From Bacteroidales bacterium (GTDB lineage Bacteria > Bacteroidota > Bacteroidia > Bacteroidales > UBA1715): a stretch of 64,000 nt of DNA. The position numbers were made by a program, and so were the translations under genes. The stretch lies in contig JAKSTZ010000005.1 in assembly GCA_024402335.1 (NCBI GenBank), positions 33,222 through 97,221 of the forward strand, given 5' to 3'. The notes below the pieces were generated by a model. It saw nothing but the letters and a program-made list of their open reading frames with translations. It had not been told where the DNA came from and made no database searches. Positions 10,389 to 20,325 of the stretch are shown piece after piece; position 1 is the stretch's first letter; each line of letters begins with the position of its first letter.

Positions 10389-10874
10389 TTAAGCTTGCTT
10401 TTCTAATAAAGCTACAGCGAATACGGCAATGCCTTCTTCTCTTCCTACAAAACCGAGATGCTCGGTTGTCGTAGCTTTCACCGATATTGCTGTAATGTCG
10501 GTAAGTTGGCAGTCGTCTGCTATGTTTTTTTGCATTTGAGGAATGTGAGGCAACAATTTAGGTCTTTGTAAACAAACGGTTGCATCAATATTTATGATAT
10601 TCCATTTAGCTTCATGCAAAAGTTCTACAGTTTTTCGTAGTAATATTCTACTGTCTATATTTTTGAATTCGTTACTGGTGTCAGGGAAGTGGAAGCCTAT
10701 GTCGCGCATACCTGCAGCGCCTAAAAGTGCATCACAAATGCTATGTAGCAAAACATCGCCATCGGAGTGAGCTACCATGCCATGTGTGTGGGGGATGGTA
10801 ACGCCACCAAGCACAAAAGGAAGCCCTTCTGCTAATTGGTGTACATCATATCCTTGACCAATACGGATGTTCAT
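10389..10874 (-). CDS. ispF: 2-C-methyl-D-erythritol 2,4-cyclodiphosphate synthase IspF
   Basis: IspF cyclises CDP-ME-2-phosphate to MEcPP in the MEP pathway, as a trimer with zinc at the subunit interface. The 161-residue length is typical. Visible motifs are the metal ligands in 'GQGYDVHQL' (Asp10, His12), '[27 protein letters not shown]', '[13 protein letters not shown]', and the C-terminal '[19 protein letters not shown]', which binds the cytidine moiety. The start codon overlaps the porV stop by one base (TAATG on the minus strand), so ispF is translationally coupled to porV. It is therefore probably the third gene of a porU-porV-ispF transcript. Confidence 0.97.
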   Translation of the reverse strand: MNIRIGQGYDVHQLAEGLPFVLGGVTIPHTHGMVAHSDGDVLLHSICDALLGAAGMRDIGFHFPDTSNEFKNIDSRILLRKTVELLHEAKWNIINIDATVCLQRPKLLPHIPQMQKNIADDCQLTDITAISVKATTTEHLGFVGREEGIAVFAVALLEKQA

Positions 10875-12055
10875 TATTTATCTCCGTTGAAATCAAATGT
10901 AAGTGAGAATCTGAATGTATTTGCAAGTGGCGAGTTTTTACCATTTACAGGAACAAGATATGAGAAATCAAGTCCGAATACATTCAATCGTAAACCAGCA
11001 CCTGCTGTGAAATATTTTCTGTCACCTTTAGTTTTAGCTTCGTTGAAGTAACCGGCGCGAACTGCAAATTGATCGTTGTACCAATATTCAGCACCAATGC
11101 TTAGCATAAACTCTTTCATTTCTTCTTTGAAGCCGCCAGGAGCGTCATAGAAAGATTGGAAAATACCGACAGGAACTGATACGTCATCATCTTTTCCTCC
11201 AACCATAACTCGTTGACCATCTACAGTTTGGTAGATAGGAGGAGTTGGTACAAGTAGTTTGTTGACGTCGAAATAAACGCCTACTTTGTTAAACTTGTCT
11301 ATTTCCATATTATAACCAGCTCCAAGTCTTAAGTTCGCTGGAATGAAGTCTTTGTTGTCTTCAGAATAAGAAATTTTAGAACCTATATTCGAAAGATTGA
11401 ATCCTACTGTTAAAAGTCCTGGTACAGAACCTTTAATGTTCTTGAAATACGTTCCTGAAATGTCGGCAGCAACAGCTTTACCTGCATGGTAGTTTTCTAC
11501 TGTTCCGCCAGTAAGGTTAGAGTAGATAAAACGTGCAGTCATACCCATAATAAAATTGTCTGCTAAAAAGCGTGAGTATGAAACATCAACAGAATATTCT
11601 TTTGGAGAAATTTCATAACCTGCAGAATTACCGTTTTCATCGTATGCAGGAATATCGCCTAATGAGAAGTAGCAAAGTGAGGCACCAAGAGCTTCTTTTT
11701 TCGAAAGTTTCTTGTAACCTGCCAAATACAATAAGTTGATGTCTTTGATTCCTAGGTTAGACAACCATGGAGTGTATGATAAACCAACACCGAAATCATC
11801 TTCTTCTAAAGCATATTTAGAAGCATTGGAATGTTGTGCCCAAACATCATTAGTTGTTGCAACTCCGGCATCACCCATACCGCCACTACGAGAGTCAGGG
11901 GTGATAGTTAAGAATGAAACAGCTGTAGTTATTACGTTGTATTGTTTATCTAATGTTCCACCGTTACTTAGGTTTCCATCATTGTCAACTTGTAGTTGCG
12001 CAAAAACTGATACGCTCAATAAAACTGCAAGTATTGTAGAGACTGTATGACGCAT
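10874..12055 (-). CDS. porV: Type IX secretion outer-membrane barrel PorV (LptO)
   Basis: PorV is the outer-membrane barrel that shuttles T9SS substrates from the translocon to the PorU attachment complex. The 393-residue protein has a signal peptide ending near residue 19 ('SVSVFAQ'), the conserved N-terminal block '[28 protein letters not shown]', and a series of amphipathic strands ending in 'FRFSLTFDF', as expected of an outer-membrane barrel. The block '[18 protein letters not shown]', typical of PorV, makes the call firm. It lies 84 bases after porU on the same strand, matching the porU-porV pairing known in Porphyromonas and Flavobacterium. Confidence 0.95.
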   Translation of the reverse strand: MRHTVSTILAVLLSVSVFAQLQVDNDGNLSNGGTLDKQYNVITTAVSFLTITPDSRSGGMGDAGVATTNDVWAQHSNASKYALEEDDFGVGLSYTPWLSNLGIKDINLLYLAGYKKLSKKEALGASLCYFSLGDIPAYDENGNSAGYEISPKEYSVDVSYSRFLADNFIMGMTARFIYSNLTGGTVENYHAGKAVAADISGTYFKNIKGSVPGLLTVGFNLSNIGSKISYSEDNKDFIPANLRLGAGYNMEIDKFNKVGVYFDVNKLLVPTPPIYQTVDGQRVMVGGKDDDVSVPVGIFQSFYDAPGGFKEEMKEFMLSIGAEYWYNDQFAVRAGYFNEAKTKGDRKYFTAGAGLRLNVFGLDFSYLVPVNGKNSPLANTFRFSLTFDFNGDK

Positions 12056-12139
12056 TTTATGTTGTTTTTATTAGAAATTTATGCAAATATACAATTTTAG
12101 TAAACGCAAACTCATCTTGTTTATTGTTTGATGATAAAA

Positions 12140-15100
12140 TTATCTTACAAGAAGTATTTTTTGTTCACCAACCAAGGTTTTTCCGTTACTTGTCTTTATT
12201 TCTATGGTGTATGGGTAAATTCCTGATTTTAAGTTTGTTCCGTTGCTTGATTTTCCGTTCCAACTAATGTTTGTGTTTTGGAAGCTGGCAATAGTTCCTG
12301 TTTTTGACATTTTGTAGACAAGATTACCGGAACCATCAAATATTTTTAGTGTTATAGTGCTTTCTTCTTCAGTTTGGTTGTGTTCAAAATGAAAATTTGT
12401 GTAGCCTTGCATTGGATTAGGGTAGTTGTACAAATTTTTTAATACAACTTGTTTGCTGTTACAAACATAGAAAGAAAGGCTTGTTTCTGTGTTGTTATTG
12501 TAGCTGTCCCAAACGCTTAACGTAAGTGTATGTGGACCTTCTTCTAAATTTTGTAGTTTGTATTGGATTGTCCCGGAAAAGAATGAGTTTAAATCGCTGT
12601 AATAGAAATTGTTAAGTTCTATTTGTGATGATTCGTCTCCGTCTATTGTTATAGTTATGTTGTGTCCAAATGATGCATTTGAAATATTAATTCCCGAAGT
12701 GTCTGTAATAAATGCAAGCAGGGTAGGATTTTGGTTTGTCATTGCTCCATCCGTAAATGTCGTGTCGTTCAAGTATAATGAGATACTAGGACCGGTAAAA
12801 TCGTCGTCTATGGCGTTTTCACTTCCGTTTATTATAAAATTATTGTACGCACCAGTTGCTTGTGTCGTGTCGTTATTAGCATACAAACTGAGTTTTCCTT
12901 TGCCTTCGTAATAAAATATATCTTCAGGAATAGGTGCAGAAAATGAGAATTGTCCTTTTTGTATGCTTGCTTGTCCTTGAAATAGGACATTCGTATATGA
13001 TTTGTAGGTGAATGTGTCGTTTCCATCGTTACCTAAAGTGGTGATGGATTGTTCTTTGTCAAATAATTTAATGGATAATGTTCCTTCGTATTCTGTTGCA
13101 GTGCTACCATCAACTGTTTCTATATGTCCGGCAATGTGTATGATAGAGTGTGCTTTGATAGTGTCAGGAATAGACTGTACTTCTTTCCCGTTTATAGAAT
13201 CTACTGCTATAGAATAGAGTGGTATAGCAAGTCGTAGTGCAGGATCGCCTAATAGGGTGTAAAGGCGTTTGTTCTGATAAAAATCGTTAGCTGTGTTTCC
13301 TTTGGCTATTTTCAATGTTTCGCCTATAGTACGGATTTGATTGAGCGAATCTAATGTGAATATCGTTTTGTATAAGTTGTTGCAAAATGTATAGTTCGAC
13401 GAAGCGTATGAGTAGCGGGTTGCACTAATCATGGCTATTCCGCCGCCTTTCGGTAAACTCACTATTTTTTCTCCTAAGGAAATCCAGTCTTGGTCAAAAT
13501 GTGCGACATTACAAGCAGCTCCGATAAATAATGGTAGTTTGTCTTGATTTTTCCACGTTTCAATTGAGTTTGCATCGACTGAATATTCTGCCATCATTCT
13601 ATTTTCGTTTCCATGTCCGGTGTAGTTGAAAATTAAGCAGCCTTTTTGCATTCTGTCGCGTATGGCATTTATTACTTCGGGATATCTTTGACCGGCACTG
13701 TTTTTTTCTTGTTGATAGGCATCGGCGTAAATTTTGTCAAAATTGAAGAATGGGTAATTTTTTGCAATTGTTCGGCAAAGTTCGTCGGCGTCCGTCATGT
13801 GTATTGTTTGATTATCGTCCGCATCATCTGCTAAAAAACAAAGATTATTTTGCCAATCTCCACGAAATGATTGATTTAGCGCGTATTGAATGTTTTTGTT
13901 GACTACAATTTTTGCCTCTTCTTCGTTAGACACAGCAAATCGTCCGATTGCAATATCGGTTTCTCCAACAAATTTATCTCCATTTAAACCTTTGTTGTCA
14001 CCAAGAATGGCAAAGAAATCGTCGCTACAATATGAGTTGTCAAGGTCGAGACTTTCCTTTGATTGTAGAGTGAAAATATTTGTACCGTTTAAAGCAATTG
14101 ATTTGTTGTTGTAGGTTCCGTCTCCGAAAAGAAGTACATATTGTAATTTTTTGTTACCTTTTTTATATATGTATCGAAGATAGTTTCGAATAGCTGCTAC
14201 ATCTTTTCTTCCTGAGGAAAATTCATTGCAGATAGCTTCTTGTGAGACAATAGTGGTATTAAAATTATCTTTTGTTTTATGCATATCAGCAATTTGTTGC
14301 GCGTATGGGGCAAAAATATCATTGGCGATAATAATCATGTCTGCATCTGTGGCGCTTACAATGTTTTGATTTTCTATTTTTTTCTCAAATTTTACAGATT
14401 TGAATTTTGAAGAAAATGCAATGTATTCTTGTAATGTGTTGCTCGAATCTGTGAATGTTGTGTAGCCATTTGAATATTGGGTAGAAAGTCGAACTGGATG
14501 TTCAGGGTTTGTTATGCTCCAAACTGAACATTCTGAATTAGATTGAAGCTTAAATTTACCAACATTGTCGTTGCCTATAGACTTTGAATCTCTAAATATG
14601 ATTTGTTCATTGTTGTTAACCTGTAGTTTGCATCGACATACGAATTCGCAGTTGTCAATTATTCCACGGCTATTTGCTCCTGAAAAATTCGGTGTTATGG
14701 TTATATTAACGGTAGAACTTGTTGGTTTATAGGTGAAAGATTTTTCTTTTAAATATGCGTATGGCTTGTTGCTTGTTGTTGCATAATACGATATTGTACC
14801 TACAGTTGTGTTATTTGCTGAAATAGTTATACTTGTTGTTGCAGAATGTCTGGCTGCAACAGCTGTCGTAATGGTCGCAGTTTCGTTTGTTTGTATGTTA
14901 GGTACGGAAAAAGAAATGGTTTTCGGACTAGAAAATGATTCCATAAAATTTCGTCCTGATCGAATAAAATTTGATGCGTCTTGTTCGTAGAAATACAATC
15001 CGTCGTAACTTGTGATTTCAATAGGAGTGGTAGCCGCTATGTTTTCTTTGTTTTCTATGAATTTCGTTGTCTTGCGATTGCAGGTAATGAAATAATAGTT

Positions 15101-15505
15101 CTCGTCGGAATAGCTATGTGTTTTGTGTGAGAAAGTATTGTTTGTGTATTCCCAGGTCTGTGGAGATTGACCATAAAAAAGAATGTAGTCTCCGGCGTTG
15201 AAAATACCGTCAGAACCGAAATGTGTAAAAATAGCGATTTCGTGTAGCGTGTCTGGCATTTCAGTGCCGTTAAGTAGGGGAAGTTCTTTTGCACCATTTC
15301 CAAAGATTGCAATTTGACTTATGTCGGTAAATCCCCAATTTTGTAAATCTTCATACGTGATTTTGTAAACTCCCGATTCAGAGATCGATACTTTTATCCA
15401 ATTGCCGGAGTGTAATGCAGATTGTGCATTGCCGATTAAATGGCAATTTGCGATAAAAATTATCGAAAACAGTATTTTTGTTATTATTGAATGGAAGATT
15501 TTCAC
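12140..15505 (-). CDS. porU: Type IX secretion C-terminal-signal peptidase/sortase PorU
   Basis: PorU is the cell-surface gingipain-like (C25) peptidase that removes the T9SS C-terminal signal and transfers the substrate to A-LPS. The 1,121-residue length fits the family. The signal peptide covers about 1-28 ('LIGNAQ'). The caspase-like C25 domain spans about 385-760, with catalytic His631 in 'NYTGHGNENRMMAEY' and Cys665 in 'IGAACNVAHFD'. An Ig-like domain follows, and the end is a T9SS C-terminal domain (about 1030-1121: 'NLYNYPNPMQGYTNFHF', then 'LKSGIYPYTIEI' and 'GEQKILLVR'), which PorU is known to retain. The start is a GTG at 15503-15505; no closer ATG precedes the signal peptide. Confidence 0.95.
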   Translation of the reverse strand: MKIFHSIITKILFSIIFIANCHLIGNAQSALHSGNWIKVSISESGVYKITYEDLQNWGFTDISQIAIFGNGAKELPLLNGTEMPDTLHEIAIFTHFGSDGIFNAGDYILFYGQSPQTWEYTNNTFSHKTHSYSDENYYFITCNRKTTKFIENKENIAATTPIEITSYDGLYFYEQDASNFIRSGRNFMESFSSPKTISFSVPNIQTNETATITTAVAARHSATTSITISANNTTVGTISYYATTSNKPYAYLKEKSFTYKPTSSTVNITITPNFSGANSRGIIDNCEFVCRCKLQVNNNEQIIFRDSKSIGNDNVGKFKLQSNSECSVWSITNPEHPVRLSTQYSNGYTTFTDSSNTLQEYIAFSSKFKSVKFEKKIENQNIVSATDADMIIIANDIFAPYAQQIADMHKTKDNFNTTIVSQEAICNEFSSGRKDVAAIRNYLRYIYKKGNKKLQYVLLFGDGTYNNKSIALNGTNIFTLQSKESLDLDNSYCSDDFFAILGDNKGLNGDKFVGETDIAIGRFAVSNEEEAKIVVNKNIQYALNQSFRGDWQNNLCFLADDADDNQTIHMTDADELCRTIAKNYPFFNFDKIYADAYQQEKNSAGQRYPEVINAIRDRMQKGCLIFNYTGHGNENRMMAEYSVDANSIETWKNQDKLPLFIGAACNVAHFDQDWISLGEKIVSLPKGGGIAMISATRYSYASSNYTFCNNLYKTIFTLDSLNQIRTIGETLKIAKGNTANDFYQNKRLYTLLGDPALRLAIPLYSIAVDSINGKEVQSIPDTIKAHSIIHIAGHIETVDGSTATEYEGTLSIKLFDKEQSITTLGNDGNDTFTYKSYTNVLFQGQASIQKGQFSFSAPIPEDIFYYEGKGKLSLYANNDTTQATGAYNNFIINGSENAIDDDFTGPSISLYLNDTTFTDGAMTNQNPTLLAFITDTSGINISNASFGHNITITIDGDESSQIELNNFYYSDLNSFFSGTIQYKLQNLEEGPHTLTLSVWDSYNNNTETSLSFYVCNSKQVVLKNLYNYPNPMQGYTNFHFEHNQTEEESTITLKIFDGSGNLVYKMSKTGTIASFQNTNISWNGKSSNGTNLKSGIYPYTIEIKTSNGKTLVGEQKILLVR

Positions 15506-15587
15506 TTTTTAAAAATAAATTTTAAATAAAACCGTAAATACAATAGGTTTAGTATTTTTGGCGCATAAAATTAGTCAAAACTTGAAA

Positions 15588-16553
15588 ATGAAAGCACTAC
15601 GGCGAATACTTTTTTCCTTGCATATATTTATATGTATGGAGGCTGGTGCGCAAATAGTGGATTTTTCGCAGATATATAATAATTATGTATATCTAAATCC
15701 AGCATTTGTCGGTAATACGTCGTGTCCTCATGTGTTTACTTCCTTTCGAAATAAAGCTTCTTTTGCTGAAGGATATACGAGTGCCTATTTATCTTATGAT
15801 ATGGAAATAGGAAAAAGCGGTTCTGATTTTGGCGTAAGTTTTTTGCAGGATTTTCAATCTTCCGTATTCTCCGAAAGTGAGTTGCTTGCCATTTATGCAA
15901 AGACATTCCAACTACAAAAGAAATTGTTTCTGTCCGCTTCTTTGGCCGGTGGATATGTTCATCGTTCTGTTTCGAATTCTGATTTTGTGTTTTCTGATAT
16001 GTTGAATGTGTATCAAGAAACTTTAGGTGGAACAGGAGAGGACTTTTCGTCGTTTCATTCAAATGACTTTAATTCAGAATTAGGATTGTTGCTATATAAT
16101 GATATGTTTTATGCAGGTATGACGGTGAAAAACTTACAGGGAAATGTAACCGACTTGAATAAACAAAAAAATGCATTTCCACGTATGGTTTCCCTTCATG
16201 GTATGGCTAAGTTTTCTACTACTAAAGCATTTATGCTGAAATATTTAATATGGTTTTATCCTCATGTGAATGTCGTGATAGGAGGAACGTCTTCGTATGC
16301 TCAGTTAGGACTGATTTTACAGAAATGGATGGTGCAGTGTGGAGGGGCTTATAGACAAAATTTACCTTTTAATGCAAAATCTTTCTCTTTTTTTATTGGT
16401 GTTGTAGAAAAAAAGTTTAGATTTGCCTACAATTGTGATATGACAATTAACTCTTCAAAAAGAATTGGTTCACATGAAGTAAGTTTCGGTTACCAATTTG
16501 ATTGCAGAGAAAAAAAGAAAAAATTCGAGGCGGTTAAAGCGCCGACGTTTTAA
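15588..16553 (+). CDS. PorP/SprF-family type IX secretion membrane protein
   Basis: This 321-residue predicted outer-membrane beta-barrel begins with a signal peptide (about 1-22, ending 'MEAGAQ'). The family opening follows directly: 'DFSQIYNNYVYLNPAFVGNT', equivalent to the 'FSQYM.N...LNPAYAG' signature of PorP/SprF proteins. These work with PorE/PorK/PorN-type partners or with gliding adhesins such as SprB. The gene sits between porU (divergent) and gldJ (same strand, 30 bases downstream), so it is probably co-transcribed with gldJ. A -7 box (TATTTTTG) at 15553-15560 precedes the chosen ATG; the frame could run upstream to a TTG at 15558, but that codon overlaps the promoter box. Which PorP/SprF paralogue it is cannot be decided from sequence alone. 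Confidence 0.85.
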   Translation: MKALRRILFSLHIFICMEAGAQIVDFSQIYNNYVYLNPAFVGNTSCPHVFTSFRNKASFAEGYTSAYLSYDMEIGKSGSDFGVSFLQDFQSSVFSESELLAIYAKTFQLQKKLFLSASLAGGYVHRSVSNSDFVFSDMLNVYQETLGGTGEDFSSFHSNDFNSELGLLLYNDMFYAGMTVKNLQGNVTDLNKQKNAFPRMVSLHGMAKFSTTKAFMLKYLIWFYPHVNVVIGGTSSYAQLGLILQKWMVQCGGAYRQNLPFNAKSFSFFIGVVEKKFRFAYNCDMTINSSKRIGSHEVSFGYQFDCREKKKKFEAVKAPTF

Positions 16554-16583
16554 ATATAGAAGTGAAATTAAAAACAAAAAAGT

Positions 16584-18092
16584 ATGAATATTAAGAATCT
16601 TTTGATGTTTTCAGCGATTGCAGGACTTTTCTTAATGAGTTCTTGTGCTGATGAAGTTTCTACTACAACAGGTTGGAACTACAATGATTCAAAAAACGGT
16701 GGTTTCCAAAAGTATGATGATTTCTACGAACAAGAAACTGGCCCAGGTCTTGTATTGGTAGAAGGTGGTTCTTTCACTATGGGAACTGTTCAACAAGACG
16801 TTATGTATGATTGGAATAACGTTGCACGTAAAGTGAGCGTTTCTTCTTTCTATATGGACGAAACTGAGGTTCGTAATATTGACTACCGTGAATATTTGTA
16901 TTGGTTGACTCGTGTGTTCGCTGATAATCCATATGTATATTGGTCTGCTTTACCTGATACATTGGTATGGAGATCTCGTATGAGCTATAACGAACCTTAT
17001 GTACAACACTATTTGCGTCACCCTGCATTCCAAAACTATCCAGTTGTTGGTGTTAGTTGGTTGCAAGCAAACGATTATTGCGTTTGGCGTACTGACCGTG
17101 TGAACGAAAGAATCTTGATTCGTGAAGGTATTCTTAATGAAAATACAGAACAAACTAACGATGATAACTTCAACGTTGAAACATACATGAATCACTTGTA
17201 TGAAGGTTCTGTAAATCAAAACTTACATGACTATAACCCATCAAATGCTGATGGAACACGTATAGTACACGAGGAAGATGGTATTATTCTTCCTAAATAC
17301 CGCCTACCGACTGAAGCAGAATGGGAATTCGCTGCATTGGCAACTATCGGTAACTCTGTTGATGAACGTATTTATGAAAGAAGAATATTCCCTTGGAATG
17401 GTCATCAAATGCGTAACGCAAGTGTAAGTAACCGTGGTCAAATGATGGCTAACTACACTCGTGCTCGTGGTGATCAAATGGGTGTTGCTGGTCGTTTGAA
17501 CGATATGGCTGATATCACAGCTCCTGTATTGTCTTACTGGCCTAATGATTACGGATTGTACTGTATGGCTGGTAACGTTAACGAATGGGTACTTGATGTA
17601 TATCGTGCTAACTCTTCTGCTGATGTTGATGAATTCAGACCTTTCCGTGGTAACGTATTCCAAAAATATACTGAAGTTGAACAAGGTGTATTTGAAGAAC
17701 GTGACTCTTTAGGCCACATGGTAAAAGAAGATGTTACTGTTGCTGATGCATACGGTCGTATGAACTACCGCCAAGCTGACAACATTAACTACTTAGATGG
17801 TGATCAAATGTCAAGCATCGATTACAATGAAGAAATTGATGACACAACTAGAACTTATGGTTCTAACTTGATGTACCAACAAAAGAACTTGTCTGATGAA
17901 GATTTGTATGCTGAAACAGGATGGTACACTTTAGTAAACGATCACTCTCGTGTTTACAAAGGTGGTTCTTGGAGAGATAGAGCATACTACTTGGCTCCAG
18001 GTTCACGTCGTTTCTTGGATGAATCTAAATCTACAGATGATATCGGTTTCCGTTGCGCTATGACTCGCGTTGGTAGCCCAGTTTCTTACTAA
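16584..18092 (+). CDS. gldJ: Gliding/T9SS lipoprotein GldJ (SUMF1-like fold)
   Basis: This 502-residue lipoprotein has its lipobox ending 'LMSSC' (Cys21), followed by the GldJ/GldK signature 'TTTGWNYNDSKNGGF'. A formylglycine-generating-enzyme-like (SUMF1) fold comes next: 'VEGGSFTMGT', 'VSSFYMDETEVRNIDYREYL', 'YPVVGVSWLQANDYCVWRTDR', 'YRLPTEAEWEFAA', 'MAGNVNEWVLDVYR' and 'YKGGSWRDRAYYLAPGSRRFLDE'. These proteins are non-enzymatic structural parts of the T9SS periplasmic ring or gliding machinery. GldJ is preferred over GldK/PorK because of synteny: in Flavobacterium, porV-porU-gldJ are adjacent. Codon choice is strongly biased (GGT, CGT, AAC), unlike the neighbours, suggesting high expression. 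It ends in a clear terminator. Confidence 0.88.
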   Translation: MNIKNLLMFSAIAGLFLMSSCADEVSTTTGWNYNDSKNGGFQKYDDFYEQETGPGLVLVEGGSFTMGTVQQDVMYDWNNVARKVSVSSFYMDETEVRNIDYREYLYWLTRVFADNPYVYWSALPDTLVWRSRMSYNEPYVQHYLRHPAFQNYPVVGVSWLQANDYCVWRTDRVNERILIREGILNENTEQTNDDNFNVETYMNHLYEGSVNQNLHDYNPSNADGTRIVHEEDGIILPKYRLPTEAEWEFAALATIGNSVDERIYERRIFPWNGHQMRNASVSNRGQMMANYTRARGDQMGVAGRLNDMADITAPVLSYWPNDYGLYCMAGNVNEWVLDVYRANSSADVDEFRPFRGNVFQKYTEVEQGVFEERDSLGHMVKEDVTVADAYGRMNYRQADNINYLDGDQMSSIDYNEEIDDTTRTYGSNLMYQQKNLSDEDLYAETGWYTLVNDHSRVYKGGSWRDRAYYLAPGSRRFLDESKSTDDIGFRCAMTRVGSPVSY

Positions 18093-18112
18093 TAGAATTA
18101 AACTAATATAAG

Positions 18113-18139
18113 AAGCCCACTTTTGTGGGCTTTTTTTTT
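18113..18139 (+). terminator. Rho-independent terminator after gldJ
   Basis: AAGCCCAC, loop TTTT, GTGGGCTT, then a run of T. It separates gldJ from murF, which begins 20 bases further on, so murF must use its own promoter or read-through. Confidence 0.9.
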
Positions 18140-18159
18140 GAATATATATTTTTTATATC

Positions 18160-19449
18160 ATGACTGTACAAGAATTTTACGAACGATATTTTGTTAAATA
18201 TCCTCATGTCTCAACCGATACAAGAACAATAACAGAAGGCTCTATTTTTATTGCTCTAAAAGGTGAAACATTCGATGGTAACCAGTACGCAAAGAAAGCA
18301 ATAGAACTTGGCGCTGTTTGCTCTGTTGTTGATGACAAATCTATGGAGGCCGAAAATTGTATTTACGTGGAAAATACGTTGACGTTTCTACAACAATTGG
18401 CAAAATATCATAGAATGCAATTGAATATTCCTGTGATAGGTATTACAGGGACCAATGGTAAAACAACAACAAAAGAACTTGTGTCAACAGTTCTTTCTCA
18501 ACGATATGCGGTAGAATATACACGTGGAAATTTGAATAACCATATTGGTGTTCCTTTGACGTTGTTGTCTATCACCAAGGATATAGAAATTGCTGTCGTA
18601 GAAATGGGAGCTAATCATCCGGGAGAAATAGAAACATTGGTGAACATAGCTTGTCCGACTTGCGGATTGATTACCAATGTTGGTAAAGCTCATTTGTTGG
18701 GCTTTGGTAGCTTTGAAAATATAATTAAGACAAAAACGGAGTTGTATGCTTACTTGTCTGCTCATGATGGAACAGTTTTCATAGATGCCGATAATGAACA
18801 TTTGATGAAAGCATTACCTCAAAATCTTACTGCTGAAAAATATTCGTTTACGGATACAACATGCTCGCATGGTAAAATGTTGGATAATGCAATTTATGCA
18901 GCCTTCACGTTTACAAACACTGAAGATGAAAGTGTAGAGGTCTATTCTTCTCTATATGGCGAATACAATGCTAAAAATATGTTGGCTGCAGCAACTGTTG
19001 GTTCGTACTTTGGTGTTTCTGTAGAAGAAATAAAAACAGCAATAGAACAATATCAGCCATCGAACAACCGCTCTCAATTAAAGAAAACAGAGAAAAATAC
19101 ATTGATTCTTGATGCTTATAACGCAAATCCAACAAGTATGCGTGCTTCGTTGGAAACATTTGTTGCAATGAATGCAGAGAATAAATGTGTGATTTTAGGT
19201 GAAATGTTTGAATTAGGCGAAGCTTCGGAAAAAGAACATCTTTCTATTCTGGAAATTTTGAAGAATTCAACTATATCAAATATAAATCTTGTAGGTAATT
19301 GGCCACATATTGACGGATTTACCGCAAATTATTATAAAACTTCAACGGATTTAAAGCAACAATTGGAGAAGCAACCGATAACAAATGCAACGGTTTTAAT
19401 TAAGGGATCGCGGGGCGTGAAATTGGAAGTTGTTGTAGATTCATTATAA
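18160..19449 (+). CDS. murF: UDP-N-acetylmuramoyl-tripeptide:D-alanyl-D-alanine ligase MurF
   Basis: MurF adds D-Ala-D-Ala to the UDP-MurNAc-tripeptide in the last cytoplasmic step of peptidoglycan precursor synthesis. The 429-residue protein has an N-terminal UDP-binding domain ('STDTRTITEGSIFIALKGETFDGNQYAKKAIELGA'), the Mur-ligase ATP-binding loop 'GITGTNGKTTTKE' (94-106), 'NLNNHIGVPLTLL', 'VVEMGANHPGEIETL', and the C-terminal 'LDAYNANPTSMRASLE'. The position after gldJ appears to be a conserved neighbourhood. A terminator-like hairpin follows directly after the stop. Confidence 0.97.
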   Translation: MTVQEFYERYFVKYPHVSTDTRTITEGSIFIALKGETFDGNQYAKKAIELGAVCSVVDDKSMEAENCIYVENTLTFLQQLAKYHRMQLNIPVIGITGTNGKTTTKELVSTVLSQRYAVEYTRGNLNNHIGVPLTLLSITKDIEIAVVEMGANHPGEIETLVNIACPTCGLITNVGKAHLLGFGSFENIIKTKTELYAYLSAHDGTVFIDADNEHLMKALPQNLTAEKYSFTDTTCSHGKMLDNAIYAAFTFTNTEDESVEVYSSLYGEYNAKNMLAAATVGSYFGVSVEEIKTAIEQYQPSNNRSQLKKTEKNTLILDAYNANPTSMRASLETFVAMNAENKCVILGEMFELGEASEKEHLSILEILKNSTISNINLVGNWPHIDGFTANYYKTSTDLKQQLEKQPITNATVLIKGSRGVKLEVVVDSL

Positions 19450-19455
19450 TCTTGC

Positions 19456-19485
19456 AGAGACGCAAATTTTAGCGTCTCTTTTTTT
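19456..19485 (+). terminator. Rho-independent terminator after murF, abutting the next start codon
   Basis: AGAGACGC (19456-19463) pairs with GCGTCTCT (19472-19479), followed by six T. The hairpin ends only four bases before the ATG of the next gene, so it terminates murF and also occupies the whole leader of the following ORF. It resembles the palindrome after ilvD (23,174-23,201). Confidence 0.85.
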
Positions 19486-19489
19486 GCAC

Positions 19490-20260
19490 ATGAGAAAAAT
19501 CTGTAGTGTCATATTTCTGCTATCGGTAACGATAGTTTCGTTTGCACAAAAAACTGTTTCTGTGCAAATGGACTATTTGTGCGATAGGCGACCTTTACAA
19601 ACAAATAATTTTTGTTATGTCAATTCTTTTGGAACGACATATCAAATTAATGATATGCAATTTTTTGTGTCTAATGTTGCAATCTGCATAGAAGGAGAAT
19701 GGTTAACAGAATCAACTCAAATTAAGAAGTCGGTTGGTTACCAAAAGCAATATGAAGAACCATATTATTTTGATAGTAATGAATCTCTTCTGGAAAATAA
19801 CATTGTGTTTGCAGTAAAAAAGAAAAATGCAAAAATAGACTCTGTTTGTTTTACGTTTGGAATCCCGAAGGAATTGAATGTGCCGTATAGTCTCAAGGAT
19901 GCGCAGTTGGCACGAATGTATTGGCCGGAAGTGTTAGGTGGTGGTTATCATTATATGAAATTAAATTTGAAATTCATTGATAATCAAAATCTTGTTTCGT
20001 TATTTAATTGCCATTTAGGAAGAGGGGTTGTTGGCGATAGTTTTGTGGATAATGATTTTACAGTGACGTTACCTATTACCAATGAAAATCCAAAGAAAAA
20101 AAACAATATCATTACGATACAAATGAATTTAGAAAAATGGTTTGATGGCCTAAATCCGATAGATTTTAATTTATATACGAAAGGAATTATGGGAATTCAG
20201 GAGGTCATGGGCAAAATATCGGAAAACGGTAGATCTGCGTTCCAAGTAATTTGTAATTAG
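19490..20260 (+). CDS. MbnP-like periplasmic protein
   Basis: This 256-residue secreted protein has a signal peptide of about 19 residues ('VTIVSFAQ') and the layout of the MbnP-like family: an early strand with 'FGTTYQINDMQFFVSNVAI', a middle 'DSVCFTFGIPKELN', then 'MYWPEVLGGGYHYMKLNLKF', which corresponds to the family's 'MYW...GY.f.k.EG' motif, and 'FNCHLGR' for the H-x-G stretch. MbnP proteins are periplasmic copper-handling proteins whose usual partner is a MauG-like dihaem enzyme (MbnH). No such partner gene lies nearby, so this copy is an orphan in the window and a metal role is inference only. The start is the ATG at 19490; the frame extends two codons to a TTG within the T-run of the terminator. 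Confidence 0.6.
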   Translation: MRKICSVIFLLSVTIVSFAQKTVSVQMDYLCDRRPLQTNNFCYVNSFGTTYQINDMQFFVSNVAICIEGEWLTESTQIKKSVGYQKQYEEPYYFDSNESLLENNIVFAVKKKNAKIDSVCFTFGIPKELNVPYSLKDAQLARMYWPEVLGGGYHYMKLNLKFIDNQNLVSLFNCHLGRGVVGDSFVDNDFTVTLPITNENPKKKNNIITIQMNLEKWFDGLNPIDFNLYTKGIMGIQEVMGKISENGRSAFQVICN

Positions 20261-20325
20261 ATTTGTATATATATGGGAAGGTATTTGTTTCGCTCTTGTT
20301 TTATACGACAATTACAATCGTTTTT

